64,000 nt of DNA from Natronorubrum daqingense (GTDB taxonomy: Archaea > Halobacteriota > Halobacteria > Halobacteriales > Natrialbaceae), in NCBI RefSeq assembly GCF_001971705.1, contig NZ_CP019327.1:1612001-1676000 (forward strand), read 5' to 3'. Position numbers and translations under genes: made by a program. This document shows, one piece after another, positions 34,084 through 43,237 of this stretch; position 1 is the stretch's first letter, and every line of letters begins with the position of its first letter. Under the pieces are notes generated by a model that saw only the letters and a program-made list of their open reading frames with translations, was not told where the DNA came from and did no database searches.

Positions 34084-35409
34084 ATGAGCGAGCAGCCTCG
34101 AGTCGAGATCTATACCAAAGAGGACTGTCCGTACTGCGACAAGGCCAAGGACCTCTTCGACGCGAAGGAGGTCGAGTACGAAACGTACAACGTTACTGGT
34201 GACGACGACCTGTTCGAGGAGATGGTCGAACGAGCGGAGGGTCGCAAAACCGCACCCGAAGTCTTCATCGACGACGAACTCATCGGCGGCTGGGACGAGA
34301 CCAGCGCGCTCGACGAAACCGGCGAACTGGACGCGAAACTCGGTATCGAAAGCGACACCGAGGACGGCGAAGTGCTCGAACACCGTCAACTGATCATCGC
34401 CGGAACCGGAATTGCAGGCCTCACGGCGGCGATCTACGCCGGCCGCGGCGACAACGAGCCGTTGGTTATCGAAGGCGACGAGCCCGGCGGCCAGCTCACC
34501 TTGACTACCGACGTCGCGAACTACCCCGGCTTCCCCGAGGGGATCGGCGGCCCCGAACTGGTCAACAACATGAAAGAGCAGGCCACGCAGTTCGGCGCCG
34601 ACCTCAAAAACGGGATCATCGAGTCCGTTGATGCGGACCAGCGCCCGTTCCGCGTCGAACTGACCAACGGCGACGTCTACACCGCAGACGCCGTCATCGC
34701 CGCCTCCGGCGCGAGCGCGCGAACGCTCGGCATCCCCGGCGAGGACGAACTCATGGGCTACGGACTCTCGACGTGTGCCACCTGCGACGGCGCGTTCTTC
34801 CGCGACGAGGACATGCTCGTCGTCGGCGGCGGCGACGCCGCGATGGAGGAGGCGACGTTCCTGACCAAGTTCGCCGACACGGTCTACATCGCCCACCGTC
34901 GCGAGGAGTTCCGCGCCGAACAGTACTGGGTCAATCGCGTCCACGAAAAGGTCGAAGACGGCGAGATCGAAATCATGAAGAACACCGAAGTGACCGAGAT
35001 CCACGGCTCGCAGGCCGAGGGCGTCGATCACGTCACCCTCGTCGAAAACGACAAAGGCCACCCGACCGACCGACTCGACGACCCCGAAACGGACGAGTTC
35101 GAGTTCGACGTCGGTGCCGTCTTCTTCGCCATCGGCCACACGCCGAACACGTCCTACCTCGAGGGCACGGGCGTCCAGATGGACGACGACGGTTACCTCC
35201 GAACGCAAGGCGGCGACGGCGGCGGCCAGACCGAGACCGACGTGCCCGGCATCTTCGGTGCCGGCGACGTGGTCGACTACCACTACCAGCAGGCCGTGAC
35301 CGCCGCCGGTATGGGCTCGAAAGCCGCACTCGACGCCGACGAGTACCTCGAGGACCTCGAGCGAGCGGAGGCCGCCGGCGAGGCCGATGCCGTCGCCGCG
35401 GACGACTAA
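34084..35409 (+). CDS. glutaredoxin-thioredoxin reductase fusion
   Basis: 441 residues. Residues 1-85 form a glutaredoxin domain with CPYC (15-18), TAPEVFIDD and GGWDET. Residues 100-420 are a TrxR-like flavoprotein: FAD motif AGTGIAGLTAA (106-116), redox pair CATC (231-234), NADPH motif VVGGGDAAMEEA (246-257) and GIFGAGDVVD. Acidic, Ala-rich tail. The fusion would let NADPH electrons pass directly to the glutaredoxin-like site, serving as a self-contained disulfide reductase; haloarchaea use gamma-glutamylcysteine rather than glutathione. Confidence 0.92.
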   Translation: MSEQPRVEIYTKEDCPYCDKAKDLFDAKEVEYETYNVTGDDDLFEEMVERAEGRKTAPEVFIDDELIGGWDETSALDETGELDAKLGIESDTEDGEVLEHRQLIIAGTGIAGLTAAIYAGRGDNEPLVIEGDEPGGQLTLTTDVANYPGFPEGIGGPELVNNMKEQATQFGADLKNGIIESVDADQRPFRVELTNGDVYTADAVIAASGASARTLGIPGEDELMGYGLSTCATCDGAFFRDEDMLVVGGGDAAMEEATFLTKFADTVYIAHRREEFRAEQYWVNRVHEKVEDGEIEIMKNTEVTEIHGSQAEGVDHVTLVENDKGHPTDRLDDPETDEFEFDVGAVFFAIGHTPNTSYLEGTGVQMDDDGYLRTQGGDGGGQTETDVPGIFGAGDVVDYHYQQAVTAAGMGSKAALDADEYLEDLERAEAAGEADAVAADD

Positions 35410-35735
35410 CTGGCTGCTCACGACGTCCACTTCCCGCACACCGACTGGCTCTCGAGGGTGCACGCTCTCGATTCACGTCCTTCGAGTGAGCGCTGTCTCG
35501 GTGGACGCAACCGGCGTGCAACCGCTCTCGAGTGGTCGAACCCTGCGAACGAGCTATCATCTCAGTGGCTTTTCTGTCGAACCGTCGTACGTACGTAGTT
35601 ACCAGTAGTTCTCTCGTCAATCGTTTTTGCCAGTAATCAGTGGGATAAAGATGGCTGTGACACGTACACTCCTGTTCGACATCGAATACTTTCGGACCGG
35701 AAGACATACACCGACTGTGTCACGACACCTGTGCA
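35410..35735. other. intergenic region before glmU
   Basis: 326 nt, no supported gene. GTGTC-AC-GACAC (35717-35728) is a small palindrome 8 nt before the glmU start. The rest lacks clear signals. Confidence 0.45.
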
Positions 35736-36929
35736 ATGGCTGTTCGATCTGCAATCGTCCTCGCCGCAGGGGAAGGAAAACGGCTTCGACCGATGACGGA
35801 ACACCGGCCGAAGCCGATGCTTCCCGCCGCCACCAGACCGATTCTGGCGCACGTCTTCGATGCCCTGGTCGAAAGCGGGATTACGGAAATTACCGTGGTC
35901 GTCGGCTACGGACACAACCGAGTGCAATCCGCGTTCGGGTCGACCTATCGCGACGTTTCGGTGACGTATGTCACGCAGGACAAACAACTCGGAAGCGGTC
36001 ACGCCCTGAGCGTTGCCGATTCGGCGACGACCTCGCCCTGTCTCGTCGTCAACGGCGACCAACTCGTCGACACGCAAATTCTGCGTGACGTCGTCGACGG
36101 ACACGACGATTCCGTGGCGACGATCGGTGCGATCCAACACGGCGACGTGACCGACTACGGCGGCGTCCTCCTCGAGCGCGACGAAACGGGCGGATCACCG
36201 CGAGTCCGCGAAATCGTCGAGAATCCCCGCGACGACCGCGGCTACCTCCTCAACGCCGGCGTCTACGTCCTCGAGCAACGGGCGATCGACGCGATCGGCG
36301 GAGCGAACTCGCGACCCGGCGAGCACTCGCTCGTCGACGGCCTCGCGACGTTGATCGAGGGCGACGAGACCGTTCGTGGCGTCCGCTCGAGTGGTCTCTG
36401 GATCGATGCGACCTACCCGTGGGATCTCCTCGAGGTCGCCGACGCGTTGCTCGAGGCGAGTGAGGGCGGCGTCGACCATCGAATCGCGTCGTCCGCTAAG
36501 ATACACGACAGTGCGACGATTCGTGGTCCGGTCGTGATCGCCGAGGACTGCGTCGTCGGGCCGGGTGCCGTCGTCGGACCCAACGTCTGTCTCGGGGAAA
36601 ACGTCACCGTCGGATCGAACGTCGTCTGCGAGCACAGCGTCATCGACGCCGACACGCGAATCGGTCCGAACGCGACGCTGATCGACTGCGTGAGCGGTCG
36701 CGGCGTCCGGGTCGGCCCGGGGTCGACCGTCGTCGGCGGCCCCGGCGACGTTCACGTCGAGGATCGCATCCACCGAAACGAAGGCCTCGGTGCGTTGCTC
36801 GCGGATCGGGTTCGCGACGGCGGCGGCGTCACGTACCGGCCGGGAACGATCGTCGGCTCGAACGCGACCCTCGAGTCGGGCGCGACCGTGAGCGGTACGA
36901 TCGACTCCGAGACGGAGGTTCGATCCTGA
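35736..36929 (+). CDS. sugar-1-phosphate nucleotidylyltransferase/acyltransferase, GlmU-like
   Basis: 397 residues. N-terminal nucleotidyltransferase: SAIVLAAGEGKRLRPMTEHRPKPMLP (signature with the catalytic Arg and Lys), VVNGDQLVD (metal Asp), and YLLNAGVYVL. C-terminal left-handed beta-helix hexapeptide repeats (about 250-390), as in bifunctional GlmU or archaeal glucosamine-1-P acetyltransferase/uridylyltransferase. Its stop shares one base with the glmS start, so UDP-GlcNAc supply is the likely purpose. An exact sugar specificity cannot be set by eye. Confidence 0.85.
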   Translation: MAVRSAIVLAAGEGKRLRPMTEHRPKPMLPAATRPILAHVFDALVESGITEITVVVGYGHNRVQSAFGSTYRDVSVTYVTQDKQLGSGHALSVADSATTSPCLVVNGDQLVDTQILRDVVDGHDDSVATIGAIQHGDVTDYGGVLLERDETGGSPRVREIVENPRDDRGYLLNAGVYVLEQRAIDAIGGANSRPGEHSLVDGLATLIEGDETVRGVRSSGLWIDATYPWDLLEVADALLEASEGGVDHRIASSAKIHDSATIRGPVVIAEDCVVGPGAVVGPNVCLGENVTVGSNVVCEHSVIDADTRIGPNATLIDCVSGRGVRVGPGSTVVGGPGDVHVEDRIHRNEGLGALLADRVRDGGGVTYRPGTIVGSNATLESGATVSGTIDSETEVRS

Positions 36930-38725
36930 TGTGTGGAATCGTCGGCTACGTCGGGACGGAACGCGACGCCATCGATGTTCTGCTCGACGGCCTCTCCGGC
37001 CTCGAATATCGGGGCTACGACTCGGCGGGAGTCGCGCTGGCGAGCGATCCACTCGACGTCTACAAGCGAGAGGGGGAGCTTTCGGCCCTCGAGTCCGCGG
37101 TTCCGGTAAAGGACCTCCGCGGGCCAGCCTGTGGCATCGGTCACACGCGCTGGAGTACGCACGGACCGCCATCGGACCGGAACGCGCACCCACACGCAGA
37201 TGAGTCGAATCGGGTTGCCGTCGTCCACAACGGAATTATCGAGAACTACCAGTCGCTTCGCGACGAGCTCTCGGCCGACGGCGTGGCGTTCACGAGCGAG
37301 ACGGACACGGAGGTCGTCCCCCACCTGATTGGTCGAGCCCTGGAGGAGGGACGCTCACCCGAAGCCGCGTTTCGCGCCGCAATCGATCGCATCGAGGGGA
37401 GCTACGCTATCGCGGCCGTCTTCGCCGATTCGGACGCCATCTACGCGACCCGGCAGGCGTCGCCACTCGTCCTGGGGGTCGGCGACGACGGCTACCACCT
37501 CGCGAGCGATGCACCGGCGTTCGTCGAGTACACGGACCGCGTCGTCTACCTCGAGGACGGACAGTTCGCCCGCCTCGAGCCCGACGCCATCGCCGTGACG
37601 GACGCGAACGGTACGCCAGTCGAGACGACGGTCGAAACGCTCGAGTGGGACGCCGAGGACGCCGGCAAGAGCGGGTACGACCACTACATGCTCAAAGAGA
37701 TCCACGAGCAGCCGACGGCCCTTCGCCAGTGTCTTCGCGGGCGCGTCGACGAACTGAGCGGAATAGTCACGCTCGAGGAACTCGACTCCGTTGGGTCGGT
37801 TTCAGACGTTCAACTCGTGGCGTGTGGAACGTCGTATCACGCCGCCGTCTTCGGCGCGTCGTTGCTCTGCGATCGCGGCGTTCGCGCGACGGCGATGCTG
37901 GCCAGCGAGTACTCGAGCGAACGGGTGCCGGTCGATTCTTCGACGCTCGTCGTCGGCGTCACCCAGAGCGGCGAGACCGCCGACACGATGCGGGCACTTC
38001 GCGAGGCAAACAAGGCCGGTGGGGAGACCGTCGCCGTGACGAACACCGTCGGAAGCTCGGCCGCTCGCGAGTGCGACCACGCGCTGTACATCCGCGCCGG
38101 GCCGGAGATCGGCGTCGCCGCGACGAAGACGTTCGCGAGCCAGCAAGTCGCCCTGACGCTGCTCGCCTGTCACCTCGGCGGCGAGGCGACTCACGAACTG
38201 GTTCGGACACTGCGGGACGTCCCCGACCAGATTCAGACGATTCTCGACACCTCCCGAGCCACCTCGATCGCGCAGACGTACGTCGACTCGGACGCGTTCT
38301 TCTTCATCGGTCGTGGCTCCCAGTATCCCGTCGCGCTCGAGGGCGCACTCAAACTCAAGGAGATCTCCTACGAGCACGCCGAAGGGTTCGCCGCGGGCGA
38401 GTTGAAACACGGGCCGCTGGCGCTCGTCACGGAGGACACCCCGGTGTTCGCGATGGTGACCGGCGACGACGAACAGGCCCGCAAGACCGTGAGCAACGTC
38501 AAAGAGGTCAACGCCCGCGGCGCACCCGTCGTCGCGGTGACCGACGGGCAAACGAACGTGGACCGGTACGCCGATCACGTCCTCGAGGTGCCGCCGTCGA
38601 CCGAGATCGGGACGGCGATCACCGCGAACGTCCAACTCCAGTTACTCGCGTACTGGATCGCCCACGAACTGGGGCGATCGATCGACAAACCGCGGCATCT
38701 GGCGAAGAGCGTGACCGTCGAGTAG
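36929..38725 (+). CDS. glmS: glutamine-fructose-6-phosphate aminotransferase
   Basis: Makes glucosamine-6-phosphate, the first amino-sugar step. 598 residues: N-terminal Cys2 (MCGIVGYVG) glutaminase domain with GYDSAGVA and GHTRWSTHG, and two SIS domains (CGTSYHA, VTQSGETADTMRALR; RGSQYPVALEGALKLKEISYEHAEG), ending in KSVTVE. Complete. Overlaps the GlmU-like gene by one base. Confidence 0.95.
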   Translation: MCGIVGYVGTERDAIDVLLDGLSGLEYRGYDSAGVALASDPLDVYKREGELSALESAVPVKDLRGPACGIGHTRWSTHGPPSDRNAHPHADESNRVAVVHNGIIENYQSLRDELSADGVAFTSETDTEVVPHLIGRALEEGRSPEAAFRAAIDRIEGSYAIAAVFADSDAIYATRQASPLVLGVGDDGYHLASDAPAFVEYTDRVVYLEDGQFARLEPDAIAVTDANGTPVETTVETLEWDAEDAGKSGYDHYMLKEIHEQPTALRQCLRGRVDELSGIVTLEELDSVGSVSDVQLVACGTSYHAAVFGASLLCDRGVRATAMLASEYSSERVPVDSSTLVVGVTQSGETADTMRALREANKAGGETVAVTNTVGSSAARECDHALYIRAGPEIGVAATKTFASQQVALTLLACHLGGEATHELVRTLRDVPDQIQTILDTSRATSIAQTYVDSDAFFFIGRGSQYPVALEGALKLKEISYEHAEGFAAGELKHGPLALVTEDTPVFAMVTGDDEQARKTVSNVKEVNARGAPVVAVTDGQTNVDRYADHVLEVPPSTEIGTAITANVQLQLLAYWIAHELGRSIDKPRHLAKSVTVE

Positions 38726-38933
38726 TTGACCGGAGGAGAGGCACGCACTCGCCGACATCAAAGAGACGGGGACGCGTTAAGCACGGTACTGACACTGCAC
38801 TGCTACTGACGCGCTCGTTTCTTGCATTTTACCACTTCAGATTTCTCTTTGCTTCGTCCGTTCTACCGGGCCCGAAACTCACCAGCCACGGAGAGCGAAA
38901 CCATCATAATTGCGTACACTCACGTGACGAGCA

Positions 38934-41366
38934 ATGACCGACGACTCGAGCGCACTCGCAGACGCCACCGCCTCGTTTCTCGAGACGTACGACGAGGGCG
39001 AGCGCGCGCTCGAGGCCGTCCTCGAAGCCGATGCTAAGAGGGAGACGTGGACGTTCGACGACGTGGGGGTGGATTCGGGGACGTTCGGTGAGCTGGTTTC
39101 TCGAGGAATTGTGGAGAAGGAAGCGGGCGAGTATCGGGTTGGGAATCCCAGAGTGGTCGAGGCAGTGCTCGCCGGGGAGGAAGTAGCGGCGGATGATCGC
39201 TCGAAGGTAACTGCAGTCCCGTCTCTCGAGCGGCCGCACTGGGCAGCGCCGCGGGCCATTGCGGGAGTGGTCGGTGCACTGATCTTCTTGTTCGCGACGC
39301 GTATTGTCGGCTTTCGGTCGGTGTTTCGAGGTGACGATGTCGTTCTCCCAGAGAACGACCCGTACTACTATCGGTACTGGATGGAACAGTTGATAGCGGA
39401 GTCATCCGGCCCGACTGATTTCGGAACGATTGCGGAGATGCCCGATCGCGCCGCGGGTACACGACCGTTCTCTCACGCGGCGAACTGGTGGTTCGCCGAA
39501 CTCGCCGGAGGTGACGCGTGGGCCGCCGAGATGGTGGCCGCGTGGCTTCCCGTCGCCGGCGCACTCGCCCTCGGAGTCGTGCTCTACTTGCTCGGTGTCG
39601 TGATGACTGGCGACGTGCGGGTCGGTATCGCAGCGATTCTCATGATTGCACTGGCCCCGATGCACGCGGTGTACACCGGCGTGGGTTTCCTCGAGCACCG
39701 GGTTCACCAGTACGTTTGGCTCGGCGTGACGCTTCTCGCGCTCGCGTGGTTGGCCGTGGATCTGACGAACCGACGGGATCGAACCGACGACTCGTGGACG
39801 GCCGTTCGTTCCCACCTCGAACAGCCGTGGACGTGGGTCGCCGCGGTAACGCTCGGTGTTGCCATCGCGTTGACAAATCTGGCCTGGGGTGGTGGAACGT
39901 TGCACTTGATTCCGTTAGCCGGGTACATCGGGCTCCGGGCGGCGCTCGACGTTCGATCGTCAGTTTCACCCCTCGGTGCAAACCTTCCAGTCGTCACCGG
40001 TGTCGGCCTCGCCACGGCCATTTCGGTCGGCGTGCACCGACGGTGGGAGTGGCACGACTCGTTCGTGGCGTACGCGCCGACGTTGGTGCTCGGCGGGTCG
40101 ATCGCCGTCCTCCTCGCGGGGGAAGTGTGGTACCGACGACAGTGGGCTGGGACTCGATTGGTCGGTGTTCAGGTCGTCGTGACGGTTGCGGGGATCGAGC
40201 TATTCCGTCGGTTCCGTCCGGAGGACATCGTCTGGGTACGCGAGCGATCCCAGGACCTGTTCGCCAGAGACAGCGCCGCGACGGAAGCAGCGTCGCTGTT
40301 CGCAGCCGAGCACGCGTTCCTCTTCGGGCCGCTCATGCAACTGGGGATGGGGTATTACATCGCCCTCATCGTTCTCGCGTGGGCCGTGTGGGCCCTCTCT
40401 ACGCGATACGAGCCAGCCTGGCTCCTGTTGATCGTGTACGCCGCGTGTTGGACGGTTTACGCGGCGTTCATGATGCGATTCGGAGCCCAGTTGATGGTCG
40501 TGCTCGCGGTTCCGGCAGGAATGGGTCTCGTGTACTTACTCTCAGTGCTCGACCTCGCTCGCGCTCCGAAGCCGTTCCGTTCGGACGAGGGTACAGGGAG
40601 ACGACGGAACGACGTGAGCGAACATTCGGAGGCGACGATCGAACTCCCCTCGAGTCCGCAGATTGCCGCGTACACGGTCGCCGTCGTCGTGGTCGTCTCC
40701 GCGTTCAGCTTCGTCTACCTGCCGGGTTTCGTCGGACAGGTGGCGACCGACGACGAACAGTACGAAACCGCACAGGCGATCGCCTCCCACGCGAATGCGA
40801 CTCCCGACCAGGGCCACGACGAGTACGTCCTGAGTTCGTGGGGAGACAATCGGCTGTACAACTACTTCGTGAGCGGTGATTCGGACAGATACGGGTACGC
40901 GAGTTCGAATTACGAGGAGTTCCGCACCGACGGTGATCCCGACGGCTGGTACGACGAGTTCGACGGGGAGGTCGGATACGTCGTTATGGAGGGTGGCGGT
41001 GGGAACGTCGAGTCCGACGACGCCCAATCGCAGCTTCACGGTGGGGTCACCGGGGGCAACGCCCCATCGGTCGATCACTACAAGGCCATCTACGTACACG
41101 ACGACCGATCCGTCTCGGCGTTTGCCGTCGTTCCCGGGGCGACGCTCGAGGGCTCTGTTGAGCCGGACGAAACGCTGGAGGTCGCGACCGACGCGTCGGT
41201 CTCCGGCGAGACGCTCGAGTACGAGCGGGACGTGACTGCCGACGACGACGGTGATTTCGAGGTGACGGTTCCGTACGCTGGCGAGTACAGCGTTGGGGAC
41301 GACACAATCGACGTGACGGAGGAGGACGTGATGAACGGATCGGAGGTCGAGGCGGCCTCGAGGTAG
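38934..41366 (+). CDS. STT3/AglB-family oligosaccharyltransferase with N-terminal extension
   Basis: Transfers lipid-linked glycan to Asn of secreted proteins. 810 residues: an approximately 90-residue soluble N-terminal segment resembling a winged helix (WTFDDVGVDSGTFGELVSRG), about 12-13 membrane helices (from residue 103), the catalytic loop GDDVVLPENDPYYYRYW (133-149), and a C-terminal extracellular domain. The WWDYG site appears as S-W-G-D-N-R-L-Y-N-Y (W636), so it is a divergent version. It may be an AglB paralogue with its own glycan donor. Preceded by a 208-nt gap after glmS. Confidence 0.82.
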   Translation: MTDDSSALADATASFLETYDEGERALEAVLEADAKRETWTFDDVGVDSGTFGELVSRGIVEKEAGEYRVGNPRVVEAVLAGEEVAADDRSKVTAVPSLERPHWAAPRAIAGVVGALIFLFATRIVGFRSVFRGDDVVLPENDPYYYRYWMEQLIAESSGPTDFGTIAEMPDRAAGTRPFSHAANWWFAELAGGDAWAAEMVAAWLPVAGALALGVVLYLLGVVMTGDVRVGIAAILMIALAPMHAVYTGVGFLEHRVHQYVWLGVTLLALAWLAVDLTNRRDRTDDSWTAVRSHLEQPWTWVAAVTLGVAIALTNLAWGGGTLHLIPLAGYIGLRAALDVRSSVSPLGANLPVVTGVGLATAISVGVHRRWEWHDSFVAYAPTLVLGGSIAVLLAGEVWYRRQWAGTRLVGVQVVVTVAGIELFRRFRPEDIVWVRERSQDLFARDSAATEAASLFAAEHAFLFGPLMQLGMGYYIALIVLAWAVWALSTRYEPAWLLLIVYAACWTVYAAFMMRFGAQLMVVLAVPAGMGLVYLLSVLDLARAPKPFRSDEGTGRRRNDVSEHSEATIELPSSPQIAAYTVAVVVVVSAFSFVYLPGFVGQVATDDEQYETAQAIASHANATPDQGHDEYVLSSWGDNRLYNYFVSGDSDRYGYASSNYEEFRTDGDPDGWYDEFDGEVGYVVMEGGGGNVESDDAQSQLHGGVTGGNAPSVDHYKAIYVHDDRSVSAFAVVPGATLEGSVEPDETLEVATDASVSGETLEYERDVTADDDGDFEVTVPYAGEYSVGDDTIDVTEEDVMNGSEVEAASR

Positions 41367-41462
41367 TCGTTTTGCGTGGTGTCCGGGTGAACGGGTGCAA
41401 TTCCACCGATCGGAAGTAAGGGGAAATTTTTGTAGTAAGGAGTACGTATATTCGGTAAGATC

Positions 41463-41735
41463 ATGTCCGTCTCTGAAGATGCGACGGTTACGAGCAAAGG
41501 CCAGGTCACGATTCCAAAACGGATTCGTGACAAACTCGAACTCGAGGAAGGGACAGAGATCGAATTCGTCCTCGGTGACGAGGGAACACTCGAGATTCGA
41601 CCGAAGAAACCAGCGATGGACCAACTTCGCGACGTCCGAGAGAGCCTCGCGTCCCACGACATCGACCTCGACGCGATGCGACAGGAGTCGAAGAACGCGT
41701 GGCGCTCACACGGCACGGACGAGGAGTCGACGTGA
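41463..41735 (+). CDS. vapB: AbrB/MazE-type antitoxin
   Basis: 90 residues. SpoVT-AbrB domain (TVTSKGQVTIPKRIRDKLELEEGTEIEF, about 8-35) then a charged C-terminal arm that would occupy the toxin groove. The stop overlaps the start of the PIN-domain gene by 4 nt, a standard VapBC pair. Confidence 0.9.
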   Translation: MSVSEDATVTSKGQVTIPKRIRDKLELEEGTEIEFVLGDEGTLEIRPKKPAMDQLRDVRESLASHDIDLDAMRQESKNAWRSHGTDEEST

Positions 41736-42148
41736 TCTTCCTCGACTCGTGGGTCTGGTTAGAATTCGTTTTCGACGGGGACAGTGCACGCGCCGCAGAG
41801 GCGGCGATCGAACGCGCCGACAGCGCCGACGAAGGCGGTCTTATCACACCTACCGTCCTCGCGGAAGTTTCGTATCGGATTCGGACGGTCGAAGACGAAC
41901 GAACAGCCGACGACGCGATTCAGGCGATTCACGCGTACGAACACATCGAAAGCGTCCCGTTGATCGACGAGATCGGCGAGTACGCAGCGGCCCTTCGGTT
42001 CAAGTACTACGAACCCGGCGAGCGAGAACTATCCTACGCGGATACGATCCACCTGGCGACTGCGGCGATTCACGACGACTGTCACACGCTCTATTCGGGA
42101 GATCCAGACTTCGCGGATCTCGAGGAACTCGAGACGGTTATTTTGTAG
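41732..42148 (+). CDS. vapC: PIN-domain ribonuclease toxin
   Basis: 138 residues from GTG at 41732. PIN acidic residues in IFLDSWVWLEF (Asp5), LAEVSYRI (Glu), SYADTIHLATA (Asp) and LYSGDPDFADL (Asp). Toxin of the VapBC type, cleaving tRNA or other RNA in studied members; target unknown. Confidence 0.9.
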   Translation: MIFLDSWVWLEFVFDGDSARAAEAAIERADSADEGGLITPTVLAEVSYRIRTVEDERTADDAIQAIHAYEHIESVPLIDEIGEYAAALRFKYYEPGERELSYADTIHLATAAIHDDCHTLYSGDPDFADLEELETVIL

Positions 42149-42248
42149 CTGGGACGGGTGAGCGAGCCCTTCGTCCGGAATGGAGAGGGAGTAGCTATGA
42201 TCGTCGCGTGGACCGTTCGGTTCCAGCGTCGGCCGGTGGTCTGACTCG

Positions 42249-42650
42249 TTATCCCTGCCCGTTGCGTCGGCGGTTTGCAGCCTCGTGTAGCGCTTCCATC
42301 GGATCACTGACCGTCGTCACTCCGGCGAGTCGGTCGTCGCTTTTGGGACGGACCCCAGCCGATTCTCGGTTCTCGTTCGGCGGGCCTGGGGAAACGTTCC
42401 GTCCGTCGTCCGTCGCCGTCTCGGGGAGGGAACGGCGAATGCACTCGAGTTCCGCGCGCACCTCTCGGCAGTGCCGTTTCGCCGTTCGACGAGCGTCCGA
42501 CTCGAGCGTCGGGTCGGTCATCACTGCCTCGAAGAGTACGATCGATTGAGACTCGAGTGACTCGAGCATCACGGCGTAATCGTCCGTCAAGGAAGGAGGT
42601 TCGATTCGTTCGTCAGCGGTGATTGGGGTCGGTGTTTCGTCGTTCTGCAT
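42249..42650 (-). CDS. hypothetical protein
   Basis: 133 residues, hydrophilic, with a helical central part (DYAVMLESLESQSIVLFEAV, DARRTAKRHCREVRAELECI) and a disordered Pro/Asn/Ser-rich linker. No signal peptide, membrane segment or known motif. Starts MQNDETPTPI at 42650, a good start, with 100 nt between its stop and the vapC stop (convergent). Confidence 0.55.
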   Translation of the reverse strand: MQNDETPTPITADERIEPPSLTDDYAVMLESLESQSIVLFEAVMTDPTLESDARRTAKRHCREVRAELECIRRSLPETATDDGRNVSPGPPNENRESAGVRPKSDDRLAGVTTVSDPMEALHEAANRRRNGQG

Positions 42651-42784
42651 GGTATTTTAACATCTTGTGGTGGATTTTTCACGAGTTGCGGTCACAATCG
42701 TCGACTACTCGTTTTGTTCTCGGTTCGTCGTGGCCGTGTGAGTATCCCTTGAGGAATAGACACTAACTCAGCTCACTTATAGGT

Positions 42785-42832
42785 TAGCGTATTTACGCTA
42801 TAATTAGATACTGAATACGACATACTATTCAG
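42785..42832. promoter_or_regulatory. two inverted repeats around the promoter of the winged-helix gene
   Basis: TAGCGTA-TT-TACGCTA (42785-42800) abuts TATAAT (42799-42804), and CTGAATA-N8-TATTCAG (42811-42832) covers the expected transcription start. Both have exact 7-bp arms. The downstream gene encodes a winged-helix protein, so autoregulation is likely. Confidence 0.55.
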
Positions 42833-42876
42833 AAACCAAACGAAGTTAATGCTCGTCGGTGGGACAACAGCGTCGA

Positions 42877-43155
42877 ATGCGACCCCGACCAGAGTGGATG
42901 TCTCTCAAAGACGGGCTTATTCTCGAGTTTCTTCGGGAGCACGACCTCGAGCTTCCTGCAAAGCCACTCTATCGGAATCTGAACCGGCACGGACACGAGA
43001 TTGGGTACTCGACCGTGAGACTACGCCTCGCCGAACTCGAGGAGAACGGATTGATCGAAAAAGTGGACGAAGCAGGCTACTATCAGGTGAGTTCGAAGGG
43101 AAGGGCATATCTCGATGGCGAACTCGACGTGAGTGACCTCGAGCGACCCGAGTAA
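42877..43155 (+). CDS. winged-helix DNA-binding protein
   Basis: 92 residues from the ATG at 42877 (MRPRPEWMSLKDGLILEFL), a typical opening of the haloarchaeal PhiH1-like/winged-helix repressors. Contains HGHEIGYSTVRLRLAELEENGLIEKV (recognition helix and wing) and YYQVSSKGRAYLDGELD. A GTG at 42859 could add six residues. Likely regulator of its own promoter and possibly of the ABC exporter gene, which follows after 82 nt. Confidence 0.82.
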   Translation: MRPRPEWMSLKDGLILEFLREHDLELPAKPLYRNLNRHGHEIGYSTVRLRLAELEENGLIEKVDEAGYYQVSSKGRAYLDGELDVSDLERPE

Positions 43156-43237
43156 CGCAATCTGGGAGGGGCGAAGCGACGCGCCTATAGTGATTGATTC
43201 GAGAATGCCAGTATAACGGAGTCCCTTCATTTCCTTC

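Noticed and set aside
35717-35728. Palindrome GTGTC-AC-GACAC as glmU operator
   Set aside because: Short arms and no matching promoter geometry; kept only as a remark in the intergenic entry.
41395-42549. Plus-strand frame of 384 codons over the VapBC genes
   Set aside because: Overlaps the well-supported vapB and vapC frames; translation is Arg/Ser-rich shadow sequence.
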